Shown: piece after piece, positions 30,793-43,344 of the stretch
Layout: each line of letters starts with the position of its first letter
Position numbering within the stretch: position 1 is the first letter of the stretch
DNA from: Iris pallida
Taxonomy: Eukaryota > Streptophyta > Magnoliopsida > Asparagales > Iridaceae
Length of the DNA stretch: 64,000 nucleotides
Reading direction: 5' to 3'
Assembly: GCA_029216955.1 (NCBI GenBank)
Contig: JANAVB010006998.1
Span: 1,497,800-1,561,799, forward strand
Notes under the pieces: generated by a model
The model's input: only the letters and a program-made list of their open reading frames with translations
Database searches by the model: none
Told to the model about the DNA's origin: nothing
Translations under genes and position numbers: made by a program

Positions 30793-33378
30793 TCTCGAAA
30801 CCTAATCGTGCGAATCATGAGATGTCATGACACAACACCATGCATCCTATTTAGGACATGTACACCAAACCTTGACTCAAATAGGACACACAAATTCCTA
30901 TAAGGACACGTATCGAATACTTGGTGCACAAGCTTGTGATACGACAATATACTCTATCAAACCTTATCCAAATCCTACCAAACTTCATTGGCAAGTCTAA
31001 AATAACAATTAGAAGCTATCAAGAGTGGTGTCTAGCTAGTTAAATGTGTCTTGTGAGATATGACATGTTGTGACAAGTGTAGGAGGAGTAAAAACTCCCA
31101 AATTGTTCTCGTGGCCTAATGTTACATGACGCAACCTATTAGTATCCAAATGTGGACAAAATGCAAGCCTATTTCCCAATTTATTTTTTATTAATTAGTT
31201 ATGATTGATTTATGGTCATCGGGATCATGCCTAAGCTTGTAGGTGAGTTAGGACCATCCTATGGTCATATGGCCTCTAGGTAGGTTCTAGAAGCATTAGT
31301 TAGCTATATCATATTTTATTATGATTTTTAGGTATTCTTATATATGTTTCAATATTTCTTTCTTGAAGATCTATATATTTTAAGGCTTCCAAGATTTACC
31401 ATATGGCCATTCGAGACTATTTTGAGTCAAAGTAATTTTATTTAGACTCTAGAGCGTTAAATATATTTTTATAAATTTTTTTAAATTTTTTTAGGATTTT
31501 ATTTGGGTTTATTTGGCCATGAAATGATTTTTAAACCAATTTTCTAATTTAATTACATAGTCAAAGCCTAGTCAGTGCAGCCGGGCCCACTCGTCAGCCA
31601 CTCAGAGCAGCGCGGGCAGCCAAGCTGTCAGCCGTATGGTAGTATCGACTATGTTGCTACCATATATAGAGTCGGCTAATGCCATCTCGCTTGAGCCAAA
31701 CCAGCTCGAGATCTGGCAATCCATTGTTGGACGGGACTGGCTAGATCTCAACACATGGCATGGGGAGATGCGGCTCAACCACTAACTCTCTGAGCCGTTT
31801 CAATCTATTGTGTAGAGTTTCTAGAACCCTAATTATCCCTAGCCGATTTTGGGGAGAGTTGTCCCAAGGAGAACCCCGACTTCCCGTGGCGATTGTAGAC
31901 AGCCCTGACCTTGGTTTCATGCGCCATTTTTTATTAGATTCATATTAAGGTAAAATTTTAGAATATGTAATTTATTTATGAATAACTTGATCCTGAATTT
32001 ATGGAGAATTCTGTGAGTGTTTGTTGTCCAAAACTTAACACGTCGCACGGTTTTCGAGATCCCGAGAGATCTCGAACTACGATTTACGATCTGTTTGAAG
32101 TTTTGGAAAGCTAACACGACAAAATTTGACATAGAATTTTTCCAGAATTTAAAAGGTTCGTTTACTATTTTAGTTATTCAGTTGAACTCAGATTTGATCA
32201 TAAATAATCTGTTTGGTCACGGTTAGCCATAACGACGGTATCTTTTGACGAAAGCGTGATTTTGCGACACGGTCGATTCCAGTGCACTCGGGGAGAAGAA
32301 GTCTACCAAGATACACTTTCAAAATCTCAAGTTCATGATGTTTGACAAGATAGTCAATGACACCCCTCGATTTGCATGTCATGGTTTCCAAAATTAAAAA
32401 CAGTACTTTTATGGCCAAACTTCCTTGTTTAGATTATTTTCAGATTATTATTAAGTTAAGTAAGGTTTTTAAGTGATTTATTCTAGAATTAATTAATATT
32501 AGATAAGGAAACCCATTAGCTGCTTATTCCATGATTTTAGAATTAGAATATTAGAATTGACTTGTGGTTGTCTTGCACGGTTCGTGTCACGATGGTGCGA
32601 TATGGGTTGATAGCTTCTAGTTCGACGTTCCTCTTATCCTCGACTTGTGATAGGGTTTGTTCAAAGGTTCAGGCAAGTACAGTATTTCATTATATTTTGG
32701 TACATTATAACGCTTTCTTTATTATTTTCTCATTTGATTTTCCATTGAGACACGATGGTGACACAGTAGACTTTTATATCATTGATCGTTATTGCTGTTA
32801 GTGAGTCAGAAGGGGAATACTCGATAGGTGTGTGAACAAACCCCAATGAATGTTAATGTGGATAGCTAAGTCATACACCTCACGTATGGGTTAGCAGCAT
32901 CAAAAATATGGATAGCCATCATATGATGTGCCGTATTAGCCTAACCATTCGCTTATCGAAAGGTATTTCACACACACATAGTTGTTTTCATTGTTCATCA
33001 TCTTACTTTAGTTCTTTATATATTTTTTACCGCTACTAATTCTCATTGCTCGAGCTTATTTTGTGCTAATAATATTAAATATAATATGGTTGAATTTGGT
33101 TCGTTTTCTGACTGGATCGTTGTAGGTGATTTGCAGTGGTTCCTACTTTTGCACTATTGACCATTCAGAGGAAGATAGAGACTCGAAGGCGAAAACCCTA
33201 GAAGACGAGATAGATAGAAGTGTTGATTCAATATTATGAGATGTTATATTTTTCTTCAATTGTAAAGCTTGTGAATATTATAATTTTTGATTTACTTGTT
33301 GTGAATGAGCAGTTAAGATAGTATTTATGAGTATTTTGTTTATTGTGGGCTAGACAGCGTACTACCGCCGACACTACT
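30785..33378 (+). mobile_element. LTR-like sequence, plus strand (host of element A)
   Basis: The segment has the build of a long Tekay-like LTR: AT-rich flanks, a GC-richer middle near 31570-31900, and an end with ACTACCGCCGACACTAC at 33363-33378. The latter closely resembles the CTACCGCCGACACTGC found (minus strand) near the end of the LTR at 41905. The LTR start is not seen. Element A interrupts it at 33379. There is no gene; small frames here lack any domain. Confidence 0.4.
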
Positions 33379-34415
33379 GTTTGCAAAAACAAAAGACTTC
33401 TTACAAACATAGAAAAGAATACAAGAGTACAATTGATTTCTGGGGAAGTACAAATATAAGAATCTGATCAGAAGACGATCACTTTATCCCTTGGACGATG
33501 TGATATCGAAGACACGAGCCTCTGAAGGATGCAACAACACTTTAGAGAGAGATTATGATCTTATTTTTTTCTTTTAAGATTGATTGGAAATTTATTTATA
33601 GAGTTCTTGAAATAACTGTTTAGTAGTTATTCTGGGTTGTGCGCGCTTTAGGTTGCACACCTCCTGTTCACTTGTGTGAACGGTTGCACTAACTGTTATG
33701 GAGACGTGGCATCGTTTGATTGAAATGTGTGTTGTCGTGGGCAGTGTAGTGGACACGTTCTGCGAAGTTAGTGGCTTGTGTGCCACGTCACTTTGTTCTG
33801 AACACTGTTTGATCACCTTGCACGAGCTTCATCAGGTTGCCCGTAGGCACAATATAATAACCTGTACGTACGGTTTATACCAACTGCTATGGATGTGTGG
33901 CATCATCTAATTGAGATACGAGTGGTCATGGGCAGTATAGTAGGCAAGCTCTGCGAAGTTGGTGGCTTGCATGCCACTTTACCCTATTTTAAAATAAGTG
34001 TTGATCAAGTAGCACCAACTTATCAGGCTGCACATGGGCACAACTCAACGACTGGCACCTTTGACTAGTTTTTCTGTGCTGTACTGATTAATTCTCGCGC
34101 CACTCAATGACTTGGGCGAACCAGCTGTCAGCATCAATTATATGCTGACAAAATCTTCTCGAGCGCCACGTTGCACGGGATTCGAATAGATTTTCCTTAA
34201 TCTCCATGCTGTCAGTTGTCAGGTAATAATGATGCCGTTACAGCTTCTCGAGAAAGTGTGCCATATGGCACTCGTACAACCTGACTCTAGAGAAACCAGA
34301 TGTTGGCGCAACCTGATGCTGCACAACTTGATGATTTGGCACAATGTAAAGTTTTGGCGCCATCTGATGATCGAACACTTTAATAGGTGGCGCAGCTTCA
34401 TTTTTAGCCTCTACA
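33379..34415 (-). repeat. Element A 3' LTR
   Basis: It begins on the minus strand with TGTAGAGGCTAAAAATGAA (compare E: TGTAGGCCTTAAAAATGAA) and ends GCAAACA at 33379. TATAAATA is at 33593-33600. It contains many GCGCAAC, TGCACAAC and GGCACAA words at about 33650-34400. It is 1037 bases. Confidence 0.85.
33593..33600 (-). promoter_or_regulatory. TATA box of element A 3' LTR
   Basis: CTCTATAAATAAATT on the minus strand matches ACTCTATAAATAGGG of E at 59090. Confidence 0.7.
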
Positions 34416-34431
34416 AGAACGCCTTCAAAGT
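34416..34431 (-). other. Polypurine tract of element A
   Basis: Minus strand ACTTTGAAGGCGTTCT lies right before the LTR start. It is close to the tract of B (ACTTTGAAGGGGGTCT). Confidence 0.75.
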
Positions 34432-34550
34432 TTTCAAAACTTAAAAATACTTCAAAGTTTTGAAATACTTTGAATTATGCTAGTTTTGTTTGGATTGCGC
34501 CAGTCAACTCGAGTCCGATTCTTCAGCATAAATTGTGTAACTGTTTGGGC

Positions 34551-36630
34551 TATAAATAGTCATACACTTTGGGCCTTTCTTTTTTCACCAACGTAACTCA
34601 CTCGAAACCCTACCTCCTTCACTTCTTCATGATCTCTTTTGACAATGCTGTCTCTTCTTCTTCCCGACTTAGAAGCTTCTTCGACAAACCCTAATGACGC
34701 CCAGGAGATTCGATGTTAAGAAAGGAAAGGGCTTCGATGAGCCTTCATCTCGTGCTTCATCATGCAGAAAGCAACGACATGCTTATCAATACGTTCCGTC
34801 TTCGTCACGACGAGAGACTGTCAACCCGGCCATGGAAGGTGAGCATTTTGATCATTGATCCATGCATCGATCGTATCAACCAAATCCTTTTTAGGGTTTT
34901 TGGATTAATCTGTTCATCGTGCGCTCTTTTTTTTAGAGTTTGGTGCACTTTCTGACCTGCGCTACCCTTTTTAGGGTTTGGTTGCTGTTACTTTGCGTGA
35001 TGCAACGGAACAGAAATGTTGTGATATACAAAATATGGCACAACACAGATATTGCGCTATATGGCACGATATAGATGTTGTGCTATAAAATACAGCACAA
35101 CACAGGTGTTGTACATGGTGCAATACAGATACTGCGCATGGCGTAATAGATCCATTGTGCGTGGCGTAATACATCCGTTTGCGCAACATGGAAGTATTGG
35201 TGCAACCTATGATTTTTTGTACAGATTTGATCATTGCACTCTGTAATTCGTTAACTTTTTTGTGTTCACTTCTTACAGGAAATCGGTTGGCAAGATTCTG
35301 CAGAACTGGTATCGGTGATCATGGATGCTATGGAGCTGGACTACCTTGATACACACATTAGAGAGCTCATAACTCTTCATATTAAAAAGGGCTTCCTCGA
35401 GATGTAGGAAGGACCTTTATACATAAAGAATTGGACGGTGGAGTCAACTCTAACCAAAGTATTTGGGTAAAAGAGTTCCTTTTGCGGCAGAACTCGGAAT
35501 TGTATCACAAGGAAGGATGAGCATATTCCTATATCTGCTTGTACTGGAAACAAAACATCTTCGGGTTGATGCCCCTCGCCCTCCTTTTCTGGTCTTTCTA
35601 AGAGAGAAGACCAGAGTTAATTCTGTTGTCTTGCTCGTAGCTTCAGGTTGAGTCAACAAGGAACTGGCACCAACAAGAAGATCCAAAGATGAAATAGACC
35701 TTCATTTATTAGATTTAGAATGAAAATTCGAGATGTAATAAATTTTCATCAAGATGTATCTATGTTTTTAAAGAAGGAATAAAGAATAATTTTCTCTTCT
35801 TTATGATCTGATTTGATGTGATAATATAGAAAATAGAATCCAGAGGTAATGCGGACTTGAATTCATTTTTTCTATTTATAATCTTCATGTCAAATGGAAC
35901 TCAAAGACGGGAAAATACGTCCAAGAAGACGATACCTGTGATAATATGAACTTTATCATAAAGAAAAGATATCTTTTAAAACAGCTAGGTTTTAAAAGAC
36001 AGAATTGATGATTCGGATATGCTCCACAAGGGCTTTTGAGTTTTTATTATCATGTGGCTTTATTTACAAAAAAGTAAATAAATGATAATAAATGTTGTCC
36101 TATTCACGAAATGAAATAAAGATGAAAAAACTGATGAATAAGCATGCATTTTCAAGGAAAGGTTGCTTCGATTCTCGAGACAAAGAGTAAATGAAGATCT
36201 CTTTACAAGATGAACGAACATGCCTTTTCGAGGAAAGGTTGTTTCAATTCTCGAGACATAATGTTCGGCTTTTTTGTCTATAAACAGTGTAGAACTTTTC
36301 TGAGAGCATCATTCACCCCTTTTTTTTTCTTTGCAAATGTCTTCAGAAGATATGCCTAAGGAGACGGAAGTTATCCCGAAGATCGAATCCACCTTCAACA
36401 CTCCTTCTGACGAGCCTCCACCGCCTACTCATCCAGAAAGCGAAGAAAGCTCGGCTGTCCCTGGACAGAAGCAAGACATTATTGCCAAACTTGTGGAACC
36501 TGGGAGTACTTCGGAGGAAGAAGTTCTGGGGAAGGCTGCCTATGAACTGCTGGTGTCATCGGACAATAATGTCTTCGAGTTTCTTGCAAAATATGTTTTC
36601 AATCAAGAGGGCTCCGGTCGTCGTTAATTT
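34551..36630 (+). pseudogene. Antisense gene remnant of element A
   Basis: This lies on the plus strand, opposite to A's pol. A TATA box at 34551-34558 is followed by an ATG at 34694 starting MTPRRFDVKKGKGF, a basic short exon, with donor AAG/GTGAGC at 34838. After an intron with GCGCAA/GGCACAA words, an acceptor TTCTTACAG precedes 35279. The exon then reads EIGWQDSAELVSVIMDAMEL and WTVESTLTKVFG, but the frame differs by one from exon 1, so it is damaged. A further frame at 35463-35651 continues it. A last acidic segment, 36331-36627, has Pro/Glu-rich sequence ending VFNQEGSGRR. It ends about 90 bases from the pol stop at 36719. I do not see the PMD core, which may be deleted. Confidence 0.45.
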
Positions 36631-36718
36631 TATGTATTTTCTTCTGTCTGAATTTATGCAAATAAAAAGGAATTTTATTTGCATTTTGAGTCTCTGTGTT
36701 GATATTTCTTCTTTGTCT

Positions 36719-38660
36719 TCAAACATAATATTTCTTAGGAAATTTACCATTAATGGGCATCATGGTGACTCGACCATCCATAGTCATAGGACGTCTGACA
36801 GTTAGAACTAATTAAGGTCCTTTCTACTTCGCTTTGAATTTGCCTTTGCTCATGTGCGTCATAGTCATAGGACGTCTGACTTTAGAACTAATTCTCCTTT
36901 CTAAAATGTTCGGACTTTGAGTTTACGGTTAAAGGCTTTTAATAGACATGCTTGGTATAACTCAATATGTTGTTGAGCTAGGAGAAACGTGTTTCTCGTT
37001 AAGCGCTTCAAGCTCCTAAAGTCTTAGACGATCATTGTTTACGGTTGTAAGTTCATTGGCAATGACAATCCTTAGGGAAGGGATCTGGATTTCCAAGGGT
37101 AAGACAGCCTCGCATCCATATACCAAAGATAAAGGTGTGCAGCCGGTAGAAGTACGTATGGTAGTATGGTAAGCACACAGACGTTCTCCAAGCTTTTTAC
37201 TCCAGTTTCGTTTGTTGGTAGAAACAAACTTCTTGAGGAGTTTGATGATGGTCTTGTTAAATGCTTCTGCCAACCCATTAGCTGCAGGATTGTAAGCTGT
37301 AGAAGCAATATTATTGATCCTGTTGTCATCGCAGAATCGAGTGAACTTCTGACTGATAAATTATGGCCCATTATCATGAATGATTCGCCGAGGAACATCG
37401 ACTCTGTAGATCACATGATGCTTAATAAAATTGATAACGCTACTTGTCTTGACCTCAGCTAGAGGTATAGCTTCAGCCCATTTTGAGAAGTAATCGGTTA
37501 TGTCCAATATAAACCGATGTCCTCGAGACGAGGGAGGGTTGATAGGACCGATGACATCCATTCCCCAAGCTTCAAATGGCCAAAATGCTGCCGTCGGATG
37601 AAGAAATTCTGATGGTTGATGGATGAAGTCAGCATGAATTTGACATGCTCGGTACTTCCTTGCATACTCGATTGCAACAGTTACCATTGAGGGCCAATAA
37701 TAGCCCATACGGCGAATACGATCCTGTAGTTTAGGACCAGGTTGATGTGCGCCACAAACACCGTCATGAGCTTCACGAAGTTCTTGTTTTGACTCTTCTC
37801 CCGTAAGACATCGTAGGAGTAAATAGTCAAATATTCGTAGGTAGAGTGTCTTTGAAGTATGATTATAATAAAATCTGAGTGACCGCCGACGAATAGTTGT
37901 GGCCTCCTTAGGATCTTCAGGTATGATATCATGGACCACGAAGTCTATGAAAGGAGTCATCCAGTCTTCACTGATGGCATAGATTTCAACTGAATTATTA
38001 AATTCTATGTTTGGGTTGTTAACTTCAGTATTTACGTTATTCTCGACACAAAATAACTCTCTATTAGTGATGACGATCATTTGTTGCCTTCTTACAGGAA
38101 TTGATAATACTGCTGCAAGATTAGCAAGTGCATCAGCTTCCGTATTACACGCTTGGCGTACATGCACGATGAAGAAGCCTTTGAAAGAAGTAGCCATCAT
38201 GATCGCTGCATCATGATATGGAACTAGATCTTGATGTCGAACTTAGTATGTGCCTCTAACTTGATTGACAATTAATTTGGAGTCTCCATAAACTTCAAGA
38301 TACTCAATATATAATTGTTTAGCCAATTGGAGACCAATGAGCAGAGCATTGTATTCAGCCATATTATTGGAACACGACTCATCTAAAGAATAAGCTCTTT
38401 GAATAGCTAACCCTTATGGTTAGACGACGATGATTCCGACTCCAGCAACAATAGCAACGTTTGGTTCAATTCTGGATGCACCATCAAAGAATAAACGCCA
38501 TGTATGAATTTTTTCTAAAATCATGTTGGACTCCAACGTTTCATCTGGAAACTCGTCGTAGAGTTTAGACGTTTCGGGAATTGGATGAGCTGCCAGAAAG
38601 TCAGCAAGGGCTTGTCTTTTAACAGACTTTTGAGGAACATAAACCATATCATATTATGCT
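36719..38660 (-). pseudogene. Element A second RNase H and integrase
   Basis: This is one frame on the minus strand with scattered stops. RNase H motifs are FFDGASR near 38490, NNMAEYNALLIGL near 38360, YGDSKLIVNQ near 38300 (third acidic residue kept) and EADALANLAA near 38140. Integrase follows with AHDGVCGAHQPGPKLQDRIRRMGYYW, the first D in WGMDVIGPI, IIHDNGP, and AEAFNKTII; a frame slip or stop lies between D and E near 37360. It ends GKFPKKYYV at 36719. All catalytic acids are recognisable. It has no chromodomain. Confidence 0.88.
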
Positions 38661-39240
38661 AACAATATGGCCCACGTTGCAAGCCTAGAATTGAGTGTAC
38701 TGGACTTCTTCATCAGGACCCGGAGAGGGTTAACTCTAGAAATAACATGAATAGTTTGGCCAGTGATATAATGTCTCATCTTTTGAACAACAAACATCAA
38801 AGTCAGACATTCCTTTTCTATTGGAGTATATCGATGTTCAGCTCCAATTATTGTACGACTAAGGTAATAGATAGCCTACTCATGACCTTCTTTATTCTTC
38901 TGAGCTAATAAAGCACCTAGGAAATGGTCTATTGCTCGAACATACATCAGGAAGGGTATTCCTGATACTGGAGGCACTAGAACTGGAGGGTTCATCAAGT
39001 ACCGCTTTATGTCTTCAAATGCATGTTGACATTCTTCAGTCCAAATAAAAGACACACCTTTCTTCATGAGTTAAGTGAACGATCTACAACGTCCAGAGAG
39101 ATTTAAGATGAATCTTCTGATATACACAAGCCATCCCTGGAATCCTCGTAGCTCTTTTAGGTTGCGTGGAGGATGCAACTCTTGAATGGGTTTGATCTTC
39201 TCGGGATCAACATGTATACCTTTAGAGTAATACCGAATCC
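38661..39240 (-). pseudogene. Element A first RNase H
   Basis: It reads KKGVSFIWTEECQHAFED, YVRAIDHFLGALLAQKNKEGHE, a stop at 38876, then IEKECLTLMFVVQKMRHYITGQTIHVI. It is complete where B has a deletion. A frame change near 39240 separates it from RT. Confidence 0.85.
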
Positions 39241-39261
39241 GAGAAATTTGCCTCTAGAAAC

Positions 39262-40310
39262 TCACAGGAATGACTTCGTGGGATTCATCTTGAGTTGATG
39301 CTGGCGCATTAGATCGAAAATAGATCTCAAGTCTTGAATGTGATCTTCCTTTAGACGACTTTTGACTGCAATATCGTCAACATAACATTCAACAGTTTTT
39401 CGTAAATGATCACGAAATATTGTACGCATGGCCTGCAGATAAGTTGCACCAACATTCTTAAGACCAAATGGCATGACAATGTAGCAATAGACTACAAGAG
39501 GAGGGTGGAAAGATGTATGTTTTTCATCTTCTGGATGCATCTTTATTTGATTGTATCCTGAAAATCCATCCATAAAGGACATACGTTCAAATTCGTAAGT
39601 ATTGTCGATCATGACATCAGTGATTGGAAAAGGAAATTCGTCTTTGGAACAAGATTCATTAAGGTCTCTGAAGTCGATGCAGACCCGGACTTTCCCTATT
39701 TTTTTTAAAACTGGGACAACATTCGCCACCAAGTCTGGATATTATTCTTTTCTGACGAAACCACAGGCGATGAGTTTCTTGACTTCAGCTTCTATGGCAT
39801 CCATCATGTCGGGTCAGAACAGACGTTGTTGCTATTTGACTGGCTTCGCATTTGGTAGGATGTTGAGCTTGTAGATAGCGATCTGAGGATCCAATCCCGG
39901 CATGTCGTCATAGCTCCAGGCGAATACATCAATGTATTCCCTAATGAGCTAGATTAGTTCTTTTCTATCTGTTTTTGGTTGGCTTTTGCTGAGAAATATC
40001 GATTTTGGGGAAGTTTCATCTCCAACATTGACTTGAACTAACTGATCTTCAGTAGGTGGCTCACGTTGTTCAAAGCGAAGCTCCCATTGAGTATCCATCC
40101 TTTGTGCCCATGGATAAGATTCAGACACTTCGGCAAAGTCTCTGTCATCTTCTGATAACTCAGTAGTTACCATATTGGAAGATAGAGTCACTCGATGGAC
40201 GTGCCCTATACTGTTTTCTGAATCCCATGAGACAGAATCAGAAGAGTTAGATCGTTCTTCCTTATCGGATTCAGAGGCTTCTGGAGTCACAATTGGTGAA
40301 GTATAACCTA
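39262..40310 (-). pseudogene. Element A linker end and reverse transcriptase
   Basis: The segment 39949-40290 has the acidic linker with PWAQRMDTQWELRFEQREP. After a stop at 39949 RT continues with YIDVFAWSYDDMPGLDPQ, VANVVPVLKKIGKVRVCIDFRDLNE, MSFMDGFSGYNQI, FGLKNVGATY and catalytic YVDDIAVK near 39380. Three to four stops (one replacing a glutamine near the N-terminal part) inactivate it. Confidence 0.9.
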
Positions 40311-40666
40311 ATCCTCGCTTTATTTTGCTGTAGTATTATTGTGATTTTCCATTCGGTGCATGAATACGAATAGGAGTTCATCTTCCTTTGCCGCCATTGA
40401 GACCAACTTTAAAGCTGTAGCCCATCTTTTGATTGCTGACTATAACGACGTAGTTGAAGTCTTCCGTTATCGTGATTTTTTTCTTCACTATTGGGCGTGA
40501 TCTTGTGTTCCGTTCCTTTACTAAAAATTATAGAAAGTTCGTCTTTCTTCCTGGAAGGAACCAAGAAGAAAGAGACCTACATTGGCTCGAGCTATACTTA
40601 ATTTTGGGAAGCTTCAACTGCTCCTATGGTATGTGGGTCGAAGTTATCTAACATTTTTAAATAGCA

Positions 40667-41130
40667 TCAAGTATAATAACGAACATCAATATACTGTAAA
40701 GGAGATGCTACTTTATTGATTTGTACATAATCAATTACAACATGATTCTTAGCCTTAACAGAAGGCTTAGTAAGGTTGATAACCAGAGGATGAGAAGGAG
40801 AAGGAGAAGGTTTGTTACGACGAAGGCCAATAACAAGAGGCTCAGAAGAGGTAAGCTCCTTTTGTTCCCTTTCTATAGCAGGAGGAAGTTTGTTATGAGA
40901 GGAAAGATGTATAGTCAATGTTTGAAAAGAAGAGAAATGAACAACACGTCCTTTGACGGGGATCATGAGAACATCTTTTGAAGTATATTTCTGATCTTCC
41001 TCACTATCCATTGCCAATACAACTTTCATGAACTCCTCCTTGTACATCCGAGAGTCTGTAAAATTTGCTTCAATGCCTCTGAAAGGATTTAAGTCGGCTA
41101 ATTCCTTTTGGACCTCTCCATTCATGTCCA
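40667..41130 (-). pseudogene. Element A protease-to-RT linker
   Basis: It continues the protease frame as an acidic then Ser/Lys-rich sequence ending VASPLQYIDVRYYT. It contains no known domain. Between this and 40310 lies about 350 bases without an open frame, where a frameshift occurs. Confidence 0.6.
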
Positions 41131-41623
41131 CATATTTAAAGCATTAATGTAAAGTTGATGGTACAATGTTATGCTCATGCAGAAAGGGTCTTCCCAGCAA
41201 AGCATTGTAAGAGCCGTGATTATCGATCACGTAGAAAGTAACCTTTATACGAAGATTGCCTATTTGAACTTTCAGGCGAATCTATCCCAAAGATTCACTT
41301 CTTCCATAATTGAATCCCAAGATTGTCGTGATGGTTGTTGAAAGATTGTGTACAGGAATCTTCAATGCATCAAATAGAGTCTTTGGCATGATGCTAAGTG
41401 TAGACCCAGGATCGATCAAAATACGATCAACCTTCATGGTATCGACATATCCGTGGAGGGGTCGATCATGACGATTATCGTCCAACAGCATATCATCTTG
41501 TGTAAAGGTGATGTTTGACATCAATTTCATCACACTATGACAATGAAGGCATGCTATAGGCTCATCCTCTGGCTTCTTGAGAAGTGTTAGACAAGTATCA
41601 GCTTTCGTTAAAGCTTTACACAA
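41131..41623 (-). pseudogene. Element A protease (aspartic)
   Basis: The active-site motif reads VDRILIDPGSTLSIMPKTL, with Asp-Pro-Gly-Ser where retroelement proteases usually have Asp-Ser/Thr/Gly-Gly. The flap and C-terminal motif YNALLGRPFLHEHNIVPSTLH is intact. Stops at 41282 (after ESLG) and before CFKYV interrupt the frame; the second looks like CAA to TAA. The protease would process the gag-pol precursor. This domain is what element B lacks. Confidence 0.85.
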
Positions 41624-41904
41624 TGTTTCTCGAGTTTTCTTTGAAAGACGGAGTAGTTAAAAAATTGACAATCTTGTCGAGGTATTAGCCAGCTGAGCCA
41701 GTATATCAAAGTTATATGGCTTCTCAAGTGCTAAAGTCAGAGTCTTCTTCAATACTTTATCAAAATGGAAAGGCTGTTTTCCTTTGTCAGCTGTCGTCGG
41801 TTTGGAAAGAGTTGGCTCTATTAGAGGTGATGAAGCTGATGGAACATTGACAGCAGGAAAAGATGGTGCTTGAGGAGCCTCCAGAGCTGGAACAGGGTTT
41901 TTGA
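41624..41904 (-). pseudogene. Element A gag end (truncated by the LTR at 41905)
   Basis: It is a Pro/Ala/Ser-rich linker then YNFDILAQLANTSTRLSIF and LLRLSKKTRETL, words typical of the Tat gag-protease junction. One in-frame TAA lies at 41657. The frame is cut at 41904, with the flank TTTGA as the expected five-base target duplication. Confidence 0.8.
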
Positions 41905-43306
41905 TGTCACGATCCGTACCCTGTTTAGCGGTACGAGAATGTGGGTACGTCCAGCCTACGCCGCAGTGTCGGCGGTAGAACGCTATATAGGTCATCTATA
42001 ACATCTAATAACAAGATATATAAACCTGTCATCTCCGCACGGAGGTATAATATAACATCTCAATTCTATATCTCAATCACAAGTCTAGGAAAAATAGAGC
42101 ACGATATGGAATAAGATAAAAAGGAAGAACTGAATATATAAGTAAAGTCATCACAACATACATATAGATATCCAACACAAACAAATACAAGTCCTGAATA
42201 TAACTAAGTCTCAACTAACAATCGGAATAATCCGATACAAACTGAAAGCTATAAGCACTAGACAAAACTAGGCACCCTCTACTGAGCTAGATGCTCCTCA
42301 GGCTCCTGAATGTCACCCTCATATGCCCCATAGAAGGTAGGACAGTCATCATCATCATTTGTAATATTTTTAAGAGGTCCAGTTAGGACAGGAACGAGCA
42401 CAATACATCTCACGTAGTTCATATCATATTAGGAAATATAAAGCATGCAAAAGAGTAAGATACATAGACTGTAAGGAAATATAAATATGAAAACGAGAGA
42501 GATTTGATAACTGGAAATATCTATATACATGATAAGTAAGAAATGTAAGTAACATGTGATTTAGCGCATGAGATGGTTATATAATCGGGTTAGGACAATG
42601 CAAAGGTAACTCCATCATACGTGAGTGTACAATGGATATATACAAGATTTTTATAAGATTTCACAAGATAGGATTTTGATCACATAACTATTTCCTACTC
42701 ACCCTCCCCAATCAATACACAAGGATCCAGTCAAGTTATGTTACCTTACACAAGAGATTTTTATCATGTTGGCTCACGTGATCATGAGAGTACAAGATTG
42801 CACAAGAGTACACATGAATAGAGGTGTACATGAAATACAAGATGTTCGTGAAAAGAACATGACAATATGTATTTGATGCACCAAAGGGGGATAACATACC
42901 ATGACAAGATCCATAGGGTACCAATCCGTGATAATAACATGACAGCATCATGTAAAATAATCTAGAGCAAGAATATAAATCCTAACAAGTATGAAACGGT
43001 CAGAGAATGTACTCGCCTGCAATCTGAATGTATGTGAGAATATAATGTCCGAGATGAGCTATCTGACTCCTATTTAGAGCAATACAAGTCAAAACATGTC
43101 CAAAATAGTAAAACTGACACTTGTAATGCTTTCTACATGATTTTTAGGTCATTCTATACTAAAGTAAACTCTTGGTCAATTCTAGTCAACTACACTAGTC
43201 AAAGTAGGTCAATCTACCAATCTAGGTCAACTGGCCAATCTAGTAAACCAAGTCTAGGTCTAGCCAAGCTTAGACATACCAAAACTCATAAAGTACATAT
43301 CAAGTG

Positions 43307-43344
<38 letters not shown>

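Larger units (their letters stand above)
33379..41904 (-). mobile_element. Tat-lineage retrotransposon, element A (3' part)
   Basis: On the minus strand this element shows the end of gag, protease, RT, two RNase H domains, integrase, an antisense-gene remnant, a polypurine tract and the 3' LTR. The 5' part is missing because the Tekay-like LTR at 41905 interrupts gag; its rest should lie to the right of the window. Its LTR end resembles that of E (CATCGTCCAAGGGATAAAG), so A and E are cousins. Element B is more distant. Confidence 0.9.

Noticed and set aside
32562..32801. Possible host gene of 79 residues
   Set aside because: It has no domain, splice structure or codon bias, and lies in LTR-like sequence.
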